Source: Candidatus Omnitrophota bacterium
Lineage (GTDB): Bacteria; Hinthialibacterota; Hinthialibacteria; Hinthialibacterales; JAKPRU01
DNA: 54,644 nt
Assembly (NCBI GenBank): GCA_029570205.1
Contig: JAKQSI010000013.1
Location: forward strand, 1-54,644
Reading direction: 5' to 3'
The notes beneath the pieces are model-generated. The model was not told where the DNA came from. It did not search any database and saw only the letters and a list, made by a program, of their open reading frames with translations. Shown one piece after another: positions 25,592 to 34,622 of this stretch (position 1 is the first letter of the stretch; each line of letters starts with the position of its first letter). Made by a program: the position numbers and the translations under genes.

Positions 25592-26944
25592 TTAAGGATT
25601 TGCATAGTGAACCTGCGAATGCAGGATCTTATACCCTCCACTGTTCATGTAATACATCAGTTCGTTGCTCCTTTCCGGATCGTCATAGTCACCGGGAACA
25701 CCAAAGTAGTGTCCAAATTCATGTGCAAGGCAATACGAGCCGCAATCGTCAGCAACAAGTATATCACCCGCGTAATGCGCACCATCGACGTTCTTGTATT
25801 CATCTTCCTCATTGTCCCATCCCTTCATATCCCATACAAAATAAACATCGGGTGCATCCCCATTTCGAAAGGCAACCACAGATGGCCATTCGTTACCGCC
25901 GCCGCACTCCACATAACTTCCCAAATCAGCCTGGATCGTGTCCGTGGCTTTATGAACCGTGTCCGTAAACACCAAGTTGGCTTGTATGCCCCAGGTTGGC
26001 GAATTCAGAGTCGCAAGAAATGAGGTCAAGGAGCTTGCCGTCTTTTCTGTATGATGAGGAGAAGGGGTAGCCGAGTCGTACATGAAATGCGAGTCGAACT
26101 GATACGATTTTCTTACCAGTACGCATATTTCGAGGTCGGCGTACACGTCCCCCGATGTACTTCCCAATCTAGCCTCGATTGTTGTGTGCCCCTTTGCGAT
26201 TCCAAATAGGGTAATTTGCTTCGGTGACGTATCCAGTTGTGACGGGTCAACGCTGGCTTTACCGGCGACATCGAAAGTCAAATATATCAATGAAGCAGCA
26301 TCAGAGGGTGTCACTGTTACGTTGCACGTATTGCACCCGGTCTCCGGAACAACCAGCCAATGAGGATCTACTGTCGCATCGAATCCCGAATTGGCCGAGC
26401 TTTCACTGAATTCGACTTTAATAACATAGATATGCACCGTCACGTCGCCTCCGGTGATGTCATTACCTGAACAGTCATAGCCACGGTGATGGCCGGTGAC
26501 CGTGTAATGGCCCGGATCTTCAAATTCATAATCCGCCCATAGCCCTTCCCCTCCGACCTTGGTGCATCCCCCGGTCGATGACCAGGTTCCCGCAGGCTCG
26601 CGCAAGTCACAGCCACAGTATCCATGTGGCAGCCAGTCCCATGAGGTCCAATACGATTCCATCCACTCTCTCAGAACAAGATCGAATCGTATCGTGTATG
26701 TCCCCCCTGTGTAGGCCTTGTATATCGTATATGGCTCCTGCTCCTCTTCCGTCTTGAAATAATAATCCCCACCTTCCTTGAGCCAAATCGCCCGCACGAG
26801 CGACGCCGGGTTCTGACCCGTCGCGTAGACCGACACCGAAAACTGCGTGAGCGTGCAGAATGCCACAACCAAAATAACGATCAGTTGCCGCGAGAGCAAC
26901 GGACAACGGTTGAATCGACTTTGAGATACGTGGTTCTGAATCAT
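25592..26944 (-). CDS. Secreted metzincin-type metalloprotease
   Basis: 450 residues with a signal peptide ending near 42. Cysteine-rich beta regions (residues 60-190), an Ig-like region (about 200-280, with ASVDPSQLDTSPKQITLFGIAKG in the style of BIG2 domains), then the catalytic part. HEFGHYFGVPGD (about 406-417) is a HExxHxxGxxxD zinc site, and NELMYYMN supplies the downstream methionine turn. The family within metzincins is unclear. The start follows GGGAGG. It begins 16 bases after the TPR gene stop. Confidence 0.8.
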   Translation of the reverse strand: MIQNHVSQSRFNRCPLLSRQLIVILVVAFCTLTQFSVSVYATGQNPASLVRAIWLKEGGDYYFKTEEEQEPYTIYKAYTGGTYTIRFDLVLREWMESYWTSWDWLPHGYCGCDLREPAGTWSSTGGCTKVGGEGLWADYEFEDPGHYTVTGHHRGYDCSGNDITGGDVTVHIYVIKVEFSESSANSGFDATVDPHWLVVPETGCNTCNVTVTPSDAASLIYLTFDVAGKASVDPSQLDTSPKQITLFGIAKGHTTIEARLGSTSGDVYADLEICVLVRKSYQFDSHFMYDSATPSPHHTEKTASSLTSFLATLNSPTWGIQANLVFTDTVHKATDTIQADLGSYVECGGGNEWPSVVAFRNGDAPDVYFVWDMKGWDNEEDEYKNVDGAHYAGDILVADDCGSYCLAHEFGHYFGVPGDYDDPERSNELMYYMNSGGYKILHSQVHYANP

Positions 26945-26960
26945 CGGAAATGCCTCCCTT

Positions 26961-28415
26961 CTATTTGGCGCCTTCAGGGTTCTTGAGTGATGTTGCGGCT
27001 GCCTTGGTTTTCAGCGCATTCTCCAGGCAGCGTTTCAGCGGGCCGCCTTCCGGCAGCGGTCCCACCCGCTCCAGCGTCTCGTTCGTCAACTCCATCGCCT
27101 GGTCGGGATTCTTCTCCCGGAGCGCGATCTGCGCCAGCACCCGCTTGACATGCGGCACAACCCCGTCATACGGCGCGTTCTCCAGGATGTGATTCAACAG
27201 CCGCTTTCCACCGTCGATATCCCCTTTGTCGAGTGCAATATATGCGGCGAAATTCATGGCTGCGTTCGCCCCGGACAGGGTCTGCGGGTAGTATTCGTCC
27301 ATGATCAGCATCGCGATACGGCAGGATTCCTCCGGCTCGAGCCGCCATGCCAGGCTTTCCCGGTGCTTTTCGAGAATGCTTGCGGCGAGATTCTGGGGGA
27401 GTTTTGCCCGCGCCTCTTTGGTCGCCATCAGGTCGCTGTTTACAAGTACTTGCGTGAACTCCGCGATTGTTCTTATTTCATTGGGAGTCTCGTCCATCCC
27501 GTAAGCCAAGTTGCGTGAACGGAATAGGAGATGTTCGGGATCATCGGCGTTCCGCGCCATATACTCCCGAAACGCATCCCGCGCTGCCTCATAATCCTGC
27601 CCCTGGAACAGCAGAACGGCGGTTCGATACAGGGGCAGGTCCTTGCTTTCGTCTCGATCTGAGACAGGCGCGTCCTCAGACGACAGAACGGCCTGGATCT
27701 GATCCAGCTCGGTCAGCGCTTCGTCGTACCGATCATCCGCCGAGAGGCATAACGCCTTCGCAATCCGTCCTGCGAGCGGACGGCGATTGGATTCCTTGAG
27801 TTGGGGCAGAATCTCCTGCACCGCGAGGGAATCCGGCCGGTCTGCGCGCATGGAACGCAAATGGCACAGCACATCAATCAGGTCATCGCCCAGGCCGTGA
27901 AACTCGCGGACCTCATCGCTGTATTCATCGCCTGCCTGACGGTTGTATTCCTCAACCGCCATCAGCGCGAACTGCCCGGTCTCTCCGCACGTCTCAAAGA
28001 ACTCACGGTAGACATTTTTGTCCCAGCATTCGGTGATGGCCGTTTTGAAAATCGCCAGGGCTTCATCTTTTCGGTCCATGCGCGCCAACACACGCGCCTT
28101 GGCGAGATTGCCCCACCGGAAGGTGTACGAACCGGACGGACTCCTTTGGATCAGCGCGTCGATCTCGGCAAGCGCGGCCTGAGCCCGTTCGGGTGTCTTG
28201 GAGAAGCGTGCCAGGTCGCGAGCCGCTTCGCCGACAACTACCTGATCTTCCGAGACTTGCATTGTCTCGCTTGCGCGTTGAATCCGTTCCGCGACGGGCA
28301 GACGTTTGCTCTCCAGGATAAACGCCTGTACTCGTTCGGCATCCGTTTGCGCGACAACTATGGAACAGGGGAATAGAACAATCAGGGTAATGAATAGAGA
28401 TACATGTTTCATCAT
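26961..28415 (-). CDS. Secreted TPR-like protein
   Basis: 484 residues with a signal peptide at 1-22. Rich in helical pairs of the TPR kind (DEALAIFKTAITECW, ADDRYDEALTELDQIQAV, GQDYEAARDAFREYM, NPDQAMELTNETLERV). Such proteins hold other proteins together in the periplasm or at the cell surface. First gene of the minus-strand run TPR-metalloprotease-HEAT-unknown. GGAGG precedes the tandem ATGs. A broken relative lies at 23020-23239, so the locus was once duplicated. Confidence 0.75.
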   Translation of the reverse strand: MMKHVSLFITLIVLFPCSIVVAQTDAERVQAFILESKRLPVAERIQRASETMQVSEDQVVVGEAARDLARFSKTPERAQAALAEIDALIQRSPSGSYTFRWGNLAKARVLARMDRKDEALAIFKTAITECWDKNVYREFFETCGETGQFALMAVEEYNRQAGDEYSDEVREFHGLGDDLIDVLCHLRSMRADRPDSLAVQEILPQLKESNRRPLAGRIAKALCLSADDRYDEALTELDQIQAVLSSEDAPVSDRDESKDLPLYRTAVLLFQGQDYEAARDAFREYMARNADDPEHLLFRSRNLAYGMDETPNEIRTIAEFTQVLVNSDLMATKEARAKLPQNLAASILEKHRESLAWRLEPEESCRIAMLIMDEYYPQTLSGANAAMNFAAYIALDKGDIDGGKRLLNHILENAPYDGVVPHVKRVLAQIALREKNPDQAMELTNETLERVGPLPEGGPLKRCLENALKTKAAATSLKNPEGAK

Positions 28416-28472
28416 CTTCGACCTCCGGACAAACCTGTATCGTCGCCATGTTTCAATGACGCATTCCGGTTA

Positions 28473-28574
28473 CACCGTAGGGGATGGTTCAACCGCGAAG
28501 CGGTAGCCCACCGGTTCCATGCGGTAGCCATTGGTGGGCTAGCCCGCAGAAAGGCTCGAGCCACACCCTACGTG
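28473..28574. repeat. ~100-bp imperfect inverted element
   Basis: CACCGTAGGG near the left end and CCCTACGTG at the right end are near-complementary. Inside, TAGCCCACC (near 28505) pairs with GGTGGGCTA (near 28540). No coding frame. It may be another non-autonomous element. Confidence 0.4.
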
Positions 28575-28781
28575 CTCTTACGCTGCTTTTGTGTTGCCTT
28601 GTTGCAGGGGGGAATGTTAATTCGTGTCCGGCAACCCTCTGCTCCCGTTTTTCATACCCTTTTTTCTCCTTTCATACACCAGGATAAAGAAAAAATCCCA
28701 CTATGCCAATAGTGTATCTCAGCCCAGGGAAACTGTCAAGAAGGTTTCGAAACTTTTTTTGCCCCGACGATGCAGGAGTGT

Positions 28782-28798
28782 CCCCCCCCCCCCCCCCC
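28782..28798. repeat. 17-base poly-C tract
   Basis: Seventeen consecutive Cs followed by AACCCTCCCCGTAAAC, the head of the CTCACCCCAACCCTCCC repeat family (compare 41975). The tract may come from that repeat by slippage, or its length may be a sequencing error. Confidence 0.6.
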
Positions 28799-28835
28799 AA
28801 CCCTCCCCGTAAACGGAGACAGTGCCTCACCCGTC

Positions 28836-28855
28836 ATTCCGGCGAAGGCCGGAAT
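28836..28855. repeat. ATTCCGGC hairpin
   Basis: ATTCCGGC-GAAG-GCCGGAAT, 8-bp stem and 4-base loop, preceded by CCGTC and followed by CCAG. Other copies are at 14459, 37296 (inverted), 40872, 53636 and, degenerate, inside the gene at 45223. It sits 12 bases before the terminal-inverted-repeat element, as at 40872. Confidence 0.85.
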
Positions 28856-28867
28856 CCAGGGACACTA

Positions 28868-28960
28868 TCTGAACCATGATTCGCAGGACTCCAGGATGAG
28901 CATGATGAAGAAAAACGAATCATCAAGGCAATCCCATAATCACGCGAATCATGGTTCAGA
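28868..28960. mobile_element. Small TIR element, copy 1 (93 bp)
   Basis: TCTGAACCATGATTCG at the left end and its exact reverse complement at the right end: a perfect 16-bp terminal inverted repeat. The core GGATGAGCATGATGAAGAA is shared with copies at 40902-40986 and 41884-41968. It cannot encode a protein. Confidence 0.8.
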
Positions 28961-28982
28961 CAATCCAATTACAGTTTAGACT

Positions 28983-30716
28983 TCACCCTTTCGGGATCAC
29001 CGGCAGCAAGATGTGCGACGGGTGGTCCCTGTCGTGATAGATCATTTGGTCGGCTTTGCGTAAATCGACTTCCTGCGCGAAAGGATGCCCGGTGTTCGGG
29101 TTACGGTCGTAGCGTGGGAAATTACTGCTGGAAATCTCTACTCGAACCTTGTGTCCCGCTAGAAAAACATTACTGGTGACCCAGACATCTATTTCATATT
29201 GGTAGATTTTCCCCGGCTCGATCAGTGTAGGATTCTCTACCGATTCGCGGCACCGCGCGCGGATGATCCCATCGCAAAGATTGATCGCCTTCCCATTGGG
29301 ATGCACATCAACCAGTTTCGCGGTCCAGTCGGTGTCCTTTGCGCTGCTGGAGGCATACAAAACTACTTTGATCGGCCCGGTGACTTCGAGTTCTTCTTTC
29401 AGTTCCGCGCTGGTGTAAACCAGGACATCCGCTCGCTCTTCGACCTTGCGCTGGTCGGTGGGACCGGCCGGGCTGGACAGGTTGTTTCCTCCCAGTGTCG
29501 GAACCGGATCATCCGGATGGTAAACATACTCATCCGCCGGTTCGGCGCCGAGCGGCTTTGTACTCAAGACACCATCGCCTTTCAGCGTGTTCGCCGAACC
29601 GTTACTGTGGAAGTAATACGGAATATACTGCGCTCGTGCAAGCGGCCATTCCTGTTCATCCCGCCATTCGTTACGTCCCATGACAAAAATCCGAAACGGC
29701 GCAAGATTCTCCACGCTGGTATCTTTGCCTTTCAGCCAATGCTCAAACCATTTCTCCTGAAGGTCTCCCAGGTCGATAACGGATTGCTTTCCGAAATCCA
29801 TCTGCCCCACCTTGCCGTCCTTGCTGATTCCATGTGTCCAGGGTCCTACGAGGATACGGGCTTGTTTCCGCGCTGCTTCGGATTTCGCGGAATTGCGAAC
29901 CCTGTTGACATTCTCGAGGTCGTTTCGGGAGAAAATGTCATACCACCCCGCGATATTCAGCATCGGGGCCGTGATATCCGCCAGGTGGTCCCTGGCGCTG
30001 CGTTCCACCCAATAGTCGTCATAATAGGTGTGGGTAACCCAATCGCGAAGATACTGGACTTTCCGCCCGGTGACCTTTTCATCCCAGGTAAAAAGCGGCA
30101 GAACCCGGTACGCCTCCGCCCAATCGATCTGAGGGAGTTTTTCATCTTTCTTAGCGGAGACTGCCGCGCCCCAGCCAAACGCCAGAGACAGATTGAACGC
30201 GCCGCCGTCATAACAGGCATCGACGTATGGGTCGATCAACGGAACCACGGGGAACATCGCTTTCACACACTCTGAACCGGGAGCGGAAATCCATTGCGTG
30301 AATCCCAGGTATGACCCGCTGAAGGTTCCGATTTCACCGTTCGACCATGGCTGCTCCACAATCCATTTGTACGTATCGTGCCCATCGTCCCGATCATACT
30401 TGAACGGTTCCCACTCGCCTTCGGAGCGGCCCTTGCCCCGACAGTCTTGGATAATCACGACATACCCCTTCGGTACATAGCGCAACCCGTCGCCCTGCTT
30501 TTCGTCGCCTTTACCATAAGGAGAGCGCGCCAGAAGAACGGGGAATTTGCCGTCCGCTTTCGGACGGAATATGTTTGCGGCGAGTTTCACCCCATCCCGC
30601 ATGGGAATCATCACATCCTTCTCAAACTGAACCTCATACTCGGCCTGAACCGGAATCGCAACCAGAATCCACGCGGCGAGAAGAGTCAATCCTGTGAGGA
30701 TCTTATGTGGTTTCAA
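28983..30716 (-). CDS. CocE/NonD-family hydrolase, secreted
   Basis: 577-residue alpha/beta-hydrolase of the X-Pro dipeptidyl-peptidase/cocaine-esterase type. Signal peptide at 1-25. The nucleophile region reads TFSGSYLGFTQW, with Ser135 as likely catalytic serine; the motifs GWYDIFS and GPWTHG supply the expected Asp and His. A C-terminal jelly-roll (LEVTGPIKVVLYASSS, GHKVRVEISSSNFPRYDRN) fits the family. The start codon is TTG at 30716, with AAAGGA 9 bases upstream; the nearest in-frame ATG would remove the signal peptide. It cleaves an ester or amide; substrate unknown. Confidence 0.9.
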   Translation of the reverse strand: MKPHKILTGLTLLAAWILVAIPVQAEYEVQFEKDVMIPMRDGVKLAANIFRPKADGKFPVLLARSPYGKGDEKQGDGLRYVPKGYVVIIQDCRGKGRSEGEWEPFKYDRDDGHDTYKWIVEQPWSNGEIGTFSGSYLGFTQWISAPGSECVKAMFPVVPLIDPYVDACYDGGAFNLSLAFGWGAAVSAKKDEKLPQIDWAEAYRVLPLFTWDEKVTGRKVQYLRDWVTHTYYDDYWVERSARDHLADITAPMLNIAGWYDIFSRNDLENVNRVRNSAKSEAARKQARILVGPWTHGISKDGKVGQMDFGKQSVIDLGDLQEKWFEHWLKGKDTSVENLAPFRIFVMGRNEWRDEQEWPLARAQYIPYYFHSNGSANTLKGDGVLSTKPLGAEPADEYVYHPDDPVPTLGGNNLSSPAGPTDQRKVEERADVLVYTSAELKEELEVTGPIKVVLYASSSAKDTDWTAKLVDVHPNGKAINLCDGIIRARCRESVENPTLIEPGKIYQYEIDVWVTSNVFLAGHKVRVEISSSNFPRYDRNPNTGHPFAQEVDLRKADQMIYHDRDHPSHILLPVIPKG

Positions 30717-30792
30717 TGGACAGTTTCCTTTCGATGTTAAGATGTGCGCGAATCATAGCACATTCAAGGTGGTCTGTAACCGAAATGCTCCT

Positions 30793-30825
30793 TGGAGTGC
30801 GGCAGCGTCAGCTGCCGCCTTTGCC
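30793..30825. repeat. Single 33-bp hairpin unit abutting MITE-like copy B
   Basis: One unit of the family that forms the array at 54368-54644: GCGGCAGC-GTCA-GCTGCCGC inside a 33-base frame. It ends exactly where the MITE-like element begins. Confidence 0.85.
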
Positions 30826-30982
30826 TGGTGTTGTGTAAATGAATACTCTTGACAATATCGTCATTGCGAGCGAAGCGTGGCAATCTCGCCGTTCGCACGC
30901 GCAACGCCGCCCTTCGCAGACTCCGGGCGGCTCCTCGTGATGACGTGACGCTCTGTAAAAACAATCCGGTTACACAACACTA
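30826..30982. mobile_element. MITE-like element, copy B (157 bp, intact)
   Basis: Ends TGGTGTTGTGTAA and TTACACAACACTA form a 13-bp terminal inverted repeat with one mismatch. The interior matches copy A. Its last three bases are also the stop codon (TAG on the minus strand) of the upstream 1151-residue gene. Confidence 0.8.
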
Positions 30983-33900
30983 ACGGCCTATGCCGAGTTC
31001 AATCTCCGGTTCCTCGAACTTTGTTTTAACAATCAGCCATTTGCGTTCCGGCACGAGCTGATATCCCTGCTGAATCCCTTCAAGATTGTCGGAGATCGGC
31101 AATCCATTCCCGCCAACCTGAACACCGGACACAGAGGCAACCGGCGAGATCAACGTGTACACGGATTCGCCTTTGAAGAACGAAAGCCGCAGCGTCAGAG
31201 ATTGCGCACCGGGAACCGCTTGAACGTTCGCCCCGGATGAAATCGTCAGCTTGTCGCTGCCTTCGCCCACTCGGATCGTTTTGACGGCAGGGTCCAGGCC
31301 CCGCAGGGTAAGCGCATTGACCATGATATCTTCCGGATTGATATCGGGTGGATTGCGCCGGTTCAGCCGGAGATCAAAGCTGTCCGGGTAGCAACCCTTG
31401 CTGGGATGGCTCATTTCGTACTGCTGCCATTCACTGCTGACCGTGATTCCCCTGGCGATGGTTTCCCAGTTGAAAGACTGGTCGAACCGGGCCAATTCCT
31501 GCAACGAATATGCGTACACCAGGCCACACCAGACCACGGGCCGCCCAAACCAGCTATGCGTATAAAATGTTGCGCCGAAAATGGGAATGGTGTTGTAACG
31601 CATGGAGGGAATCGAGTCGATATTCCACAGGTAAATGAACGGCAGCCCGCTCCAGGCCCAATACCGCGCCCGGCTCAGGAAGATATCATCACCTGTCGCC
31701 TGGAATGCCTCCACATTCGCGCGGACCGCGTAAGCCGACGCCAGAATATCCGGCGCGTGAAGTGGGCACTCCCAACCCTGAGCGCCACGCGGCACAGGGT
31801 CTCGCTCAACCGCATCCAGGCCTTTCAGCCCCGCTTGAATCAACACCTCATCCCCCAGAATCCGGCCCAGTTTCAGAAGGAAATACGCCGACCCGGCGCA
31901 TATCCCGTTTGTGGTCTGACCGGGAGTTCCCAAACTCTGATGAGCGGCATCCCGCTTTGGTTCCCATGCCCACGAACCATCCTCGCGCCGGCTTTGAATC
32001 AAGTCCTCGGCCCGTTTCAGCCATTCCTCCAGCGAGGGACGAAGGTACCCGACGTAAAACGGAAACTCCCCTTGCATAATATGACAATTCGTTGCCGTAG
32101 AGAAAAACCCGGGACCATACTGATCCAGGGCCGATTTGACCGCTTCATCAATGCGCTGTTGAATGGTTTGACGAATCTCCGGATTCCGCGTATCAAAGCG
32201 GTCGAAGAGCAACAGGGTCGCCATACCCGGCGCAGGAGCAGGCGACCAGTTCTGCCCGACACAATGACGCCAACCGTGCGCTTCAGGAACCCAGATCGTG
32301 TTCAGCCACGCCTCGCGGGATAGAGCCTTTTCTTCCTCCCAGCTCCTCGGTTCCACCATCGGTTCCGCCAAACCGAAAAGCCGAATGTATTTTTTTAGTG
32401 AAGCAAAAATGAATTCCCCTTCCTGGGAAGATGCGGCCGCGTTCCCGCTACGTGACCGATCCCGGCGTTCCAGGGAGATCACCCCTTGGAGGACAATCGG
32501 ATTATCGGGAGTCAACTCAATCGGAGTGGAAGCCAGTTCGCCGCTTTCAGCGCGCCATTCCGGGGGTGGCGGGACATACAGGCCCATCGAAGAGTATTCC
32601 GTCATGCCGTTTTTTGGAGGCACACTAAACTCCGCGCCGGGCAGTTCCCTGCCCCGTTGCCATTTTTGATGCGGATCCCAAAACATCGCGGCCAGGTTGT
32701 TCTCATATTCCACTGCCATAAGCGGAATGGTGATTTTCATGGGATCCGGTCGCGTCCGTTGCGCAATGGGATTCGCCGCATCCAATGTGCTGGAGGACTC
32801 ATCCTCCGGGCGGAGGTATTCCAGCCCGGGGAACAGCGCAAAACCATGCTTTGCCCCGAAACTACGGTCTCCGAACGCCACTCGTGGCCCGGCAAAATGA
32901 ACCACTTCCCGCGTCCCCTCGGAGATCTCCAAATAAGAGGTGAAACGAAGCGCCGACTTTTCCTTATCGATCAGAAAAGAAACCGACTGTTTCATCGGCG
33001 CATGATCTTCAGAAATATGTATCTCCCGTTCCCCGCCCCACTCGATCGAGTCTCGAATCAGCGGCCAATGGTCCAAACCGTCCCCCCTTTTGCAGATGGC
33101 GCTGGTCAATGGGTAAATCGTCCCGATCTGTTCGTATTCCCCACTCGCCTCACCGCGGTATTCAATCACCGCACCGACATGCAGGTGGTCACACCTGGGG
33201 AACGAGATGCGGTAATCTCCGCAGTTCAGAACAGCCGCCGCCGCTTGAGGAGGATGGTGGAATGTCGGTGCAACCAAGCCGAATACTTGACTCACTCCCT
33301 GTTTCGGCAAACTCACTTTCACCTTTGGAACCTTTATATCATCATGAATCTCGAACGGCCCCCGCCGAAGAACCACGCTTTCCCCCGGAGCCAGATTCGG
33401 CGGGCCTTCCGCCACATACTTGTCCTTGAAGCTGCCGGAACTGTCCATTAGCTCGGAGACACGAAACTCCAGCGGTTCGCCATCCGCAGTGTAGTACCCG
33501 CGCCCTCTGTTCGTGATGCGTAAAGCAAAAATGTTCTGTCCGAAAAAGGGAATCGCATTGACCGGAGCGAATTCCTCAATCGTCAGCGAGGGAATGTATT
33601 GATAAACCTCACATTGCGTCAATGGCCCTGCCAGTGTGACCACATCTACCGACTCGGACCCGGACGGTGTAGTAACCCGGCGGACAATCCAGCCTTTTTC
33701 AGCCCTTTCCGCCGATCCGCCCGGCTCCAAAGTAATCCCGTCTTTCGAGAGCCGTAACGTGGAGATCCCGTCCGGCTCGACCACATTCGCCACCACGACA
33801 AGGGCCATTTCGTTCCCATTTCGGAACCGAAGCCCGTTCGCCGGGCGCTCTGCCTCCGAGGGGCTTCCCCGGAAGGTCAAACGAAGGATTTCGGGATCGC

Positions 33901-34435
33901 CGAAAACCGCCCAGTCGTAATTCGCATTCCCCCGCGCAGAGGTCACGAGGGAGATATCAACCGTTTGTCCGTGGAATATGCTCAGGTCGCATGAAACCGG
34001 TTTCCATCCCGGACTTTCAACCGTCCTGGCCAGAAAGGTTCTGCCGCCAATGCGGATTTGAAAATCCACCCCATTGAAGGGCGGTTGGGAGGGGTCCCCC
34101 CACGGGATTCCATCCCGCAATCCGAGATCACTCACCAGAATCAGCCTTTCTGTCGGCTGAAGTTTCGGAAGAGCAAGAGAAATTCGCCAGACCGCTTCCC
34201 CATCCGGCAGCGGATGCAGGAAAATCCCCGGCGCGGTCACTTTACCGGAGGTTTCCCCCTGAGACGCGCTTGCCTGCAGCGCATTCTCCGCTTTGCCGTT
34301 GCCGAACCGATCGACGAGATCGTAGATCATCTCGGCATCTCCCGTGATCCATTCGGTATCGCCGAAGACGTTCATCGACAATACAAAAGACAGGGTTACG
34401 AGAGCCGCAATTCGCCGGAAAACAAAACGGTACAT
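30980..34435 (-). CDS. Large secreted protein of unknown function (1151 aa)
   Basis: I do not recognise a named family. With the ATG at 34435 (GGAGG 8 bases upstream) it has a signal peptide of about 25 residues. Residues of about 30-190 resemble an NPCBM-like sugar-binding sandwich (WRISLALPKLQPTERLILVSDLGLRDGI, NANYDWAVFGDPEI). The middle third is beta-rich with CARDB-like pieces. Residues of about 680-1000 are helical, with repeated aromatic and Gly motifs as in (alpha/alpha) toroid glycan enzymes (REDGSWAWEPKRD, QTTNGICAGSAYFLLKLG). The TAG stop lies in the end repeat of a MITE-like element, so the original C-terminus may have differed. A carbohydrate-related role is inferred. Confidence 0.7.
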   Translation of the reverse strand: MYRFVFRRIAALVTLSFVLSMNVFGDTEWITGDAEMIYDLVDRFGNGKAENALQASASQGETSGKVTAPGIFLHPLPDGEAVWRISLALPKLQPTERLILVSDLGLRDGIPWGDPSQPPFNGVDFQIRIGGRTFLARTVESPGWKPVSCDLSIFHGQTVDISLVTSARGNANYDWAVFGDPEILRLTFRGSPSEAERPANGLRFRNGNEMALVVVANVVEPDGISTLRLSKDGITLEPGGSAERAEKGWIVRRVTTPSGSESVDVVTLAGPLTQCEVYQYIPSLTIEEFAPVNAIPFFGQNIFALRITNRGRGYYTADGEPLEFRVSELMDSSGSFKDKYVAEGPPNLAPGESVVLRRGPFEIHDDIKVPKVKVSLPKQGVSQVFGLVAPTFHHPPQAAAAVLNCGDYRISFPRCDHLHVGAVIEYRGEASGEYEQIGTIYPLTSAICKRGDGLDHWPLIRDSIEWGGEREIHISEDHAPMKQSVSFLIDKEKSALRFTSYLEISEGTREVVHFAGPRVAFGDRSFGAKHGFALFPGLEYLRPEDESSSTLDAANPIAQRTRPDPMKITIPLMAVEYENNLAAMFWDPHQKWQRGRELPGAEFSVPPKNGMTEYSSMGLYVPPPPEWRAESGELASTPIELTPDNPIVLQGVISLERRDRSRSGNAAASSQEGEFIFASLKKYIRLFGLAEPMVEPRSWEEEKALSREAWLNTIWVPEAHGWRHCVGQNWSPAPAPGMATLLLFDRFDTRNPEIRQTIQQRIDEAVKSALDQYGPGFFSTATNCHIMQGEFPFYVGYLRPSLEEWLKRAEDLIQSRREDGSWAWEPKRDAAHQSLGTPGQTTNGICAGSAYFLLKLGRILGDEVLIQAGLKGLDAVERDPVPRGAQGWECPLHAPDILASAYAVRANVEAFQATGDDIFLSRARYWAWSGLPFIYLWNIDSIPSMRYNTIPIFGATFYTHSWFGRPVVWCGLVYAYSLQELARFDQSFNWETIARGITVSSEWQQYEMSHPSKGCYPDSFDLRLNRRNPPDINPEDIMVNALTLRGLDPAVKTIRVGEGSDKLTISSGANVQAVPGAQSLTLRLSFFKGESVYTLISPVASVSGVQVGGNGLPISDNLEGIQQGYQLVPERKWLIVKTKFEEPEIELGIGR

Positions 34436-34622
34436 CTTCTGTTCCTCCTGCTGGAAATCCACAGAAACCTCTCATTCCATCATGGCGCACCCGAGACCGA
34501 TTGGCAACCGAACCGGAAAGGAGCGTCATTTCTGCGAGAGCAGCCTGCTCTCTTCTCTATGGACATCTTAGTAAATACAATAAACTTTTTCCGCTATTCT
34601 TGTATTGATCCTAAGGATAATC

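Noticed and set aside
11741-30982. Insertion sequence with its own transposase
   Set aside because: Neither MITE-like copy nor the surrounding DNA encodes a transposase or RAYT-type protein.
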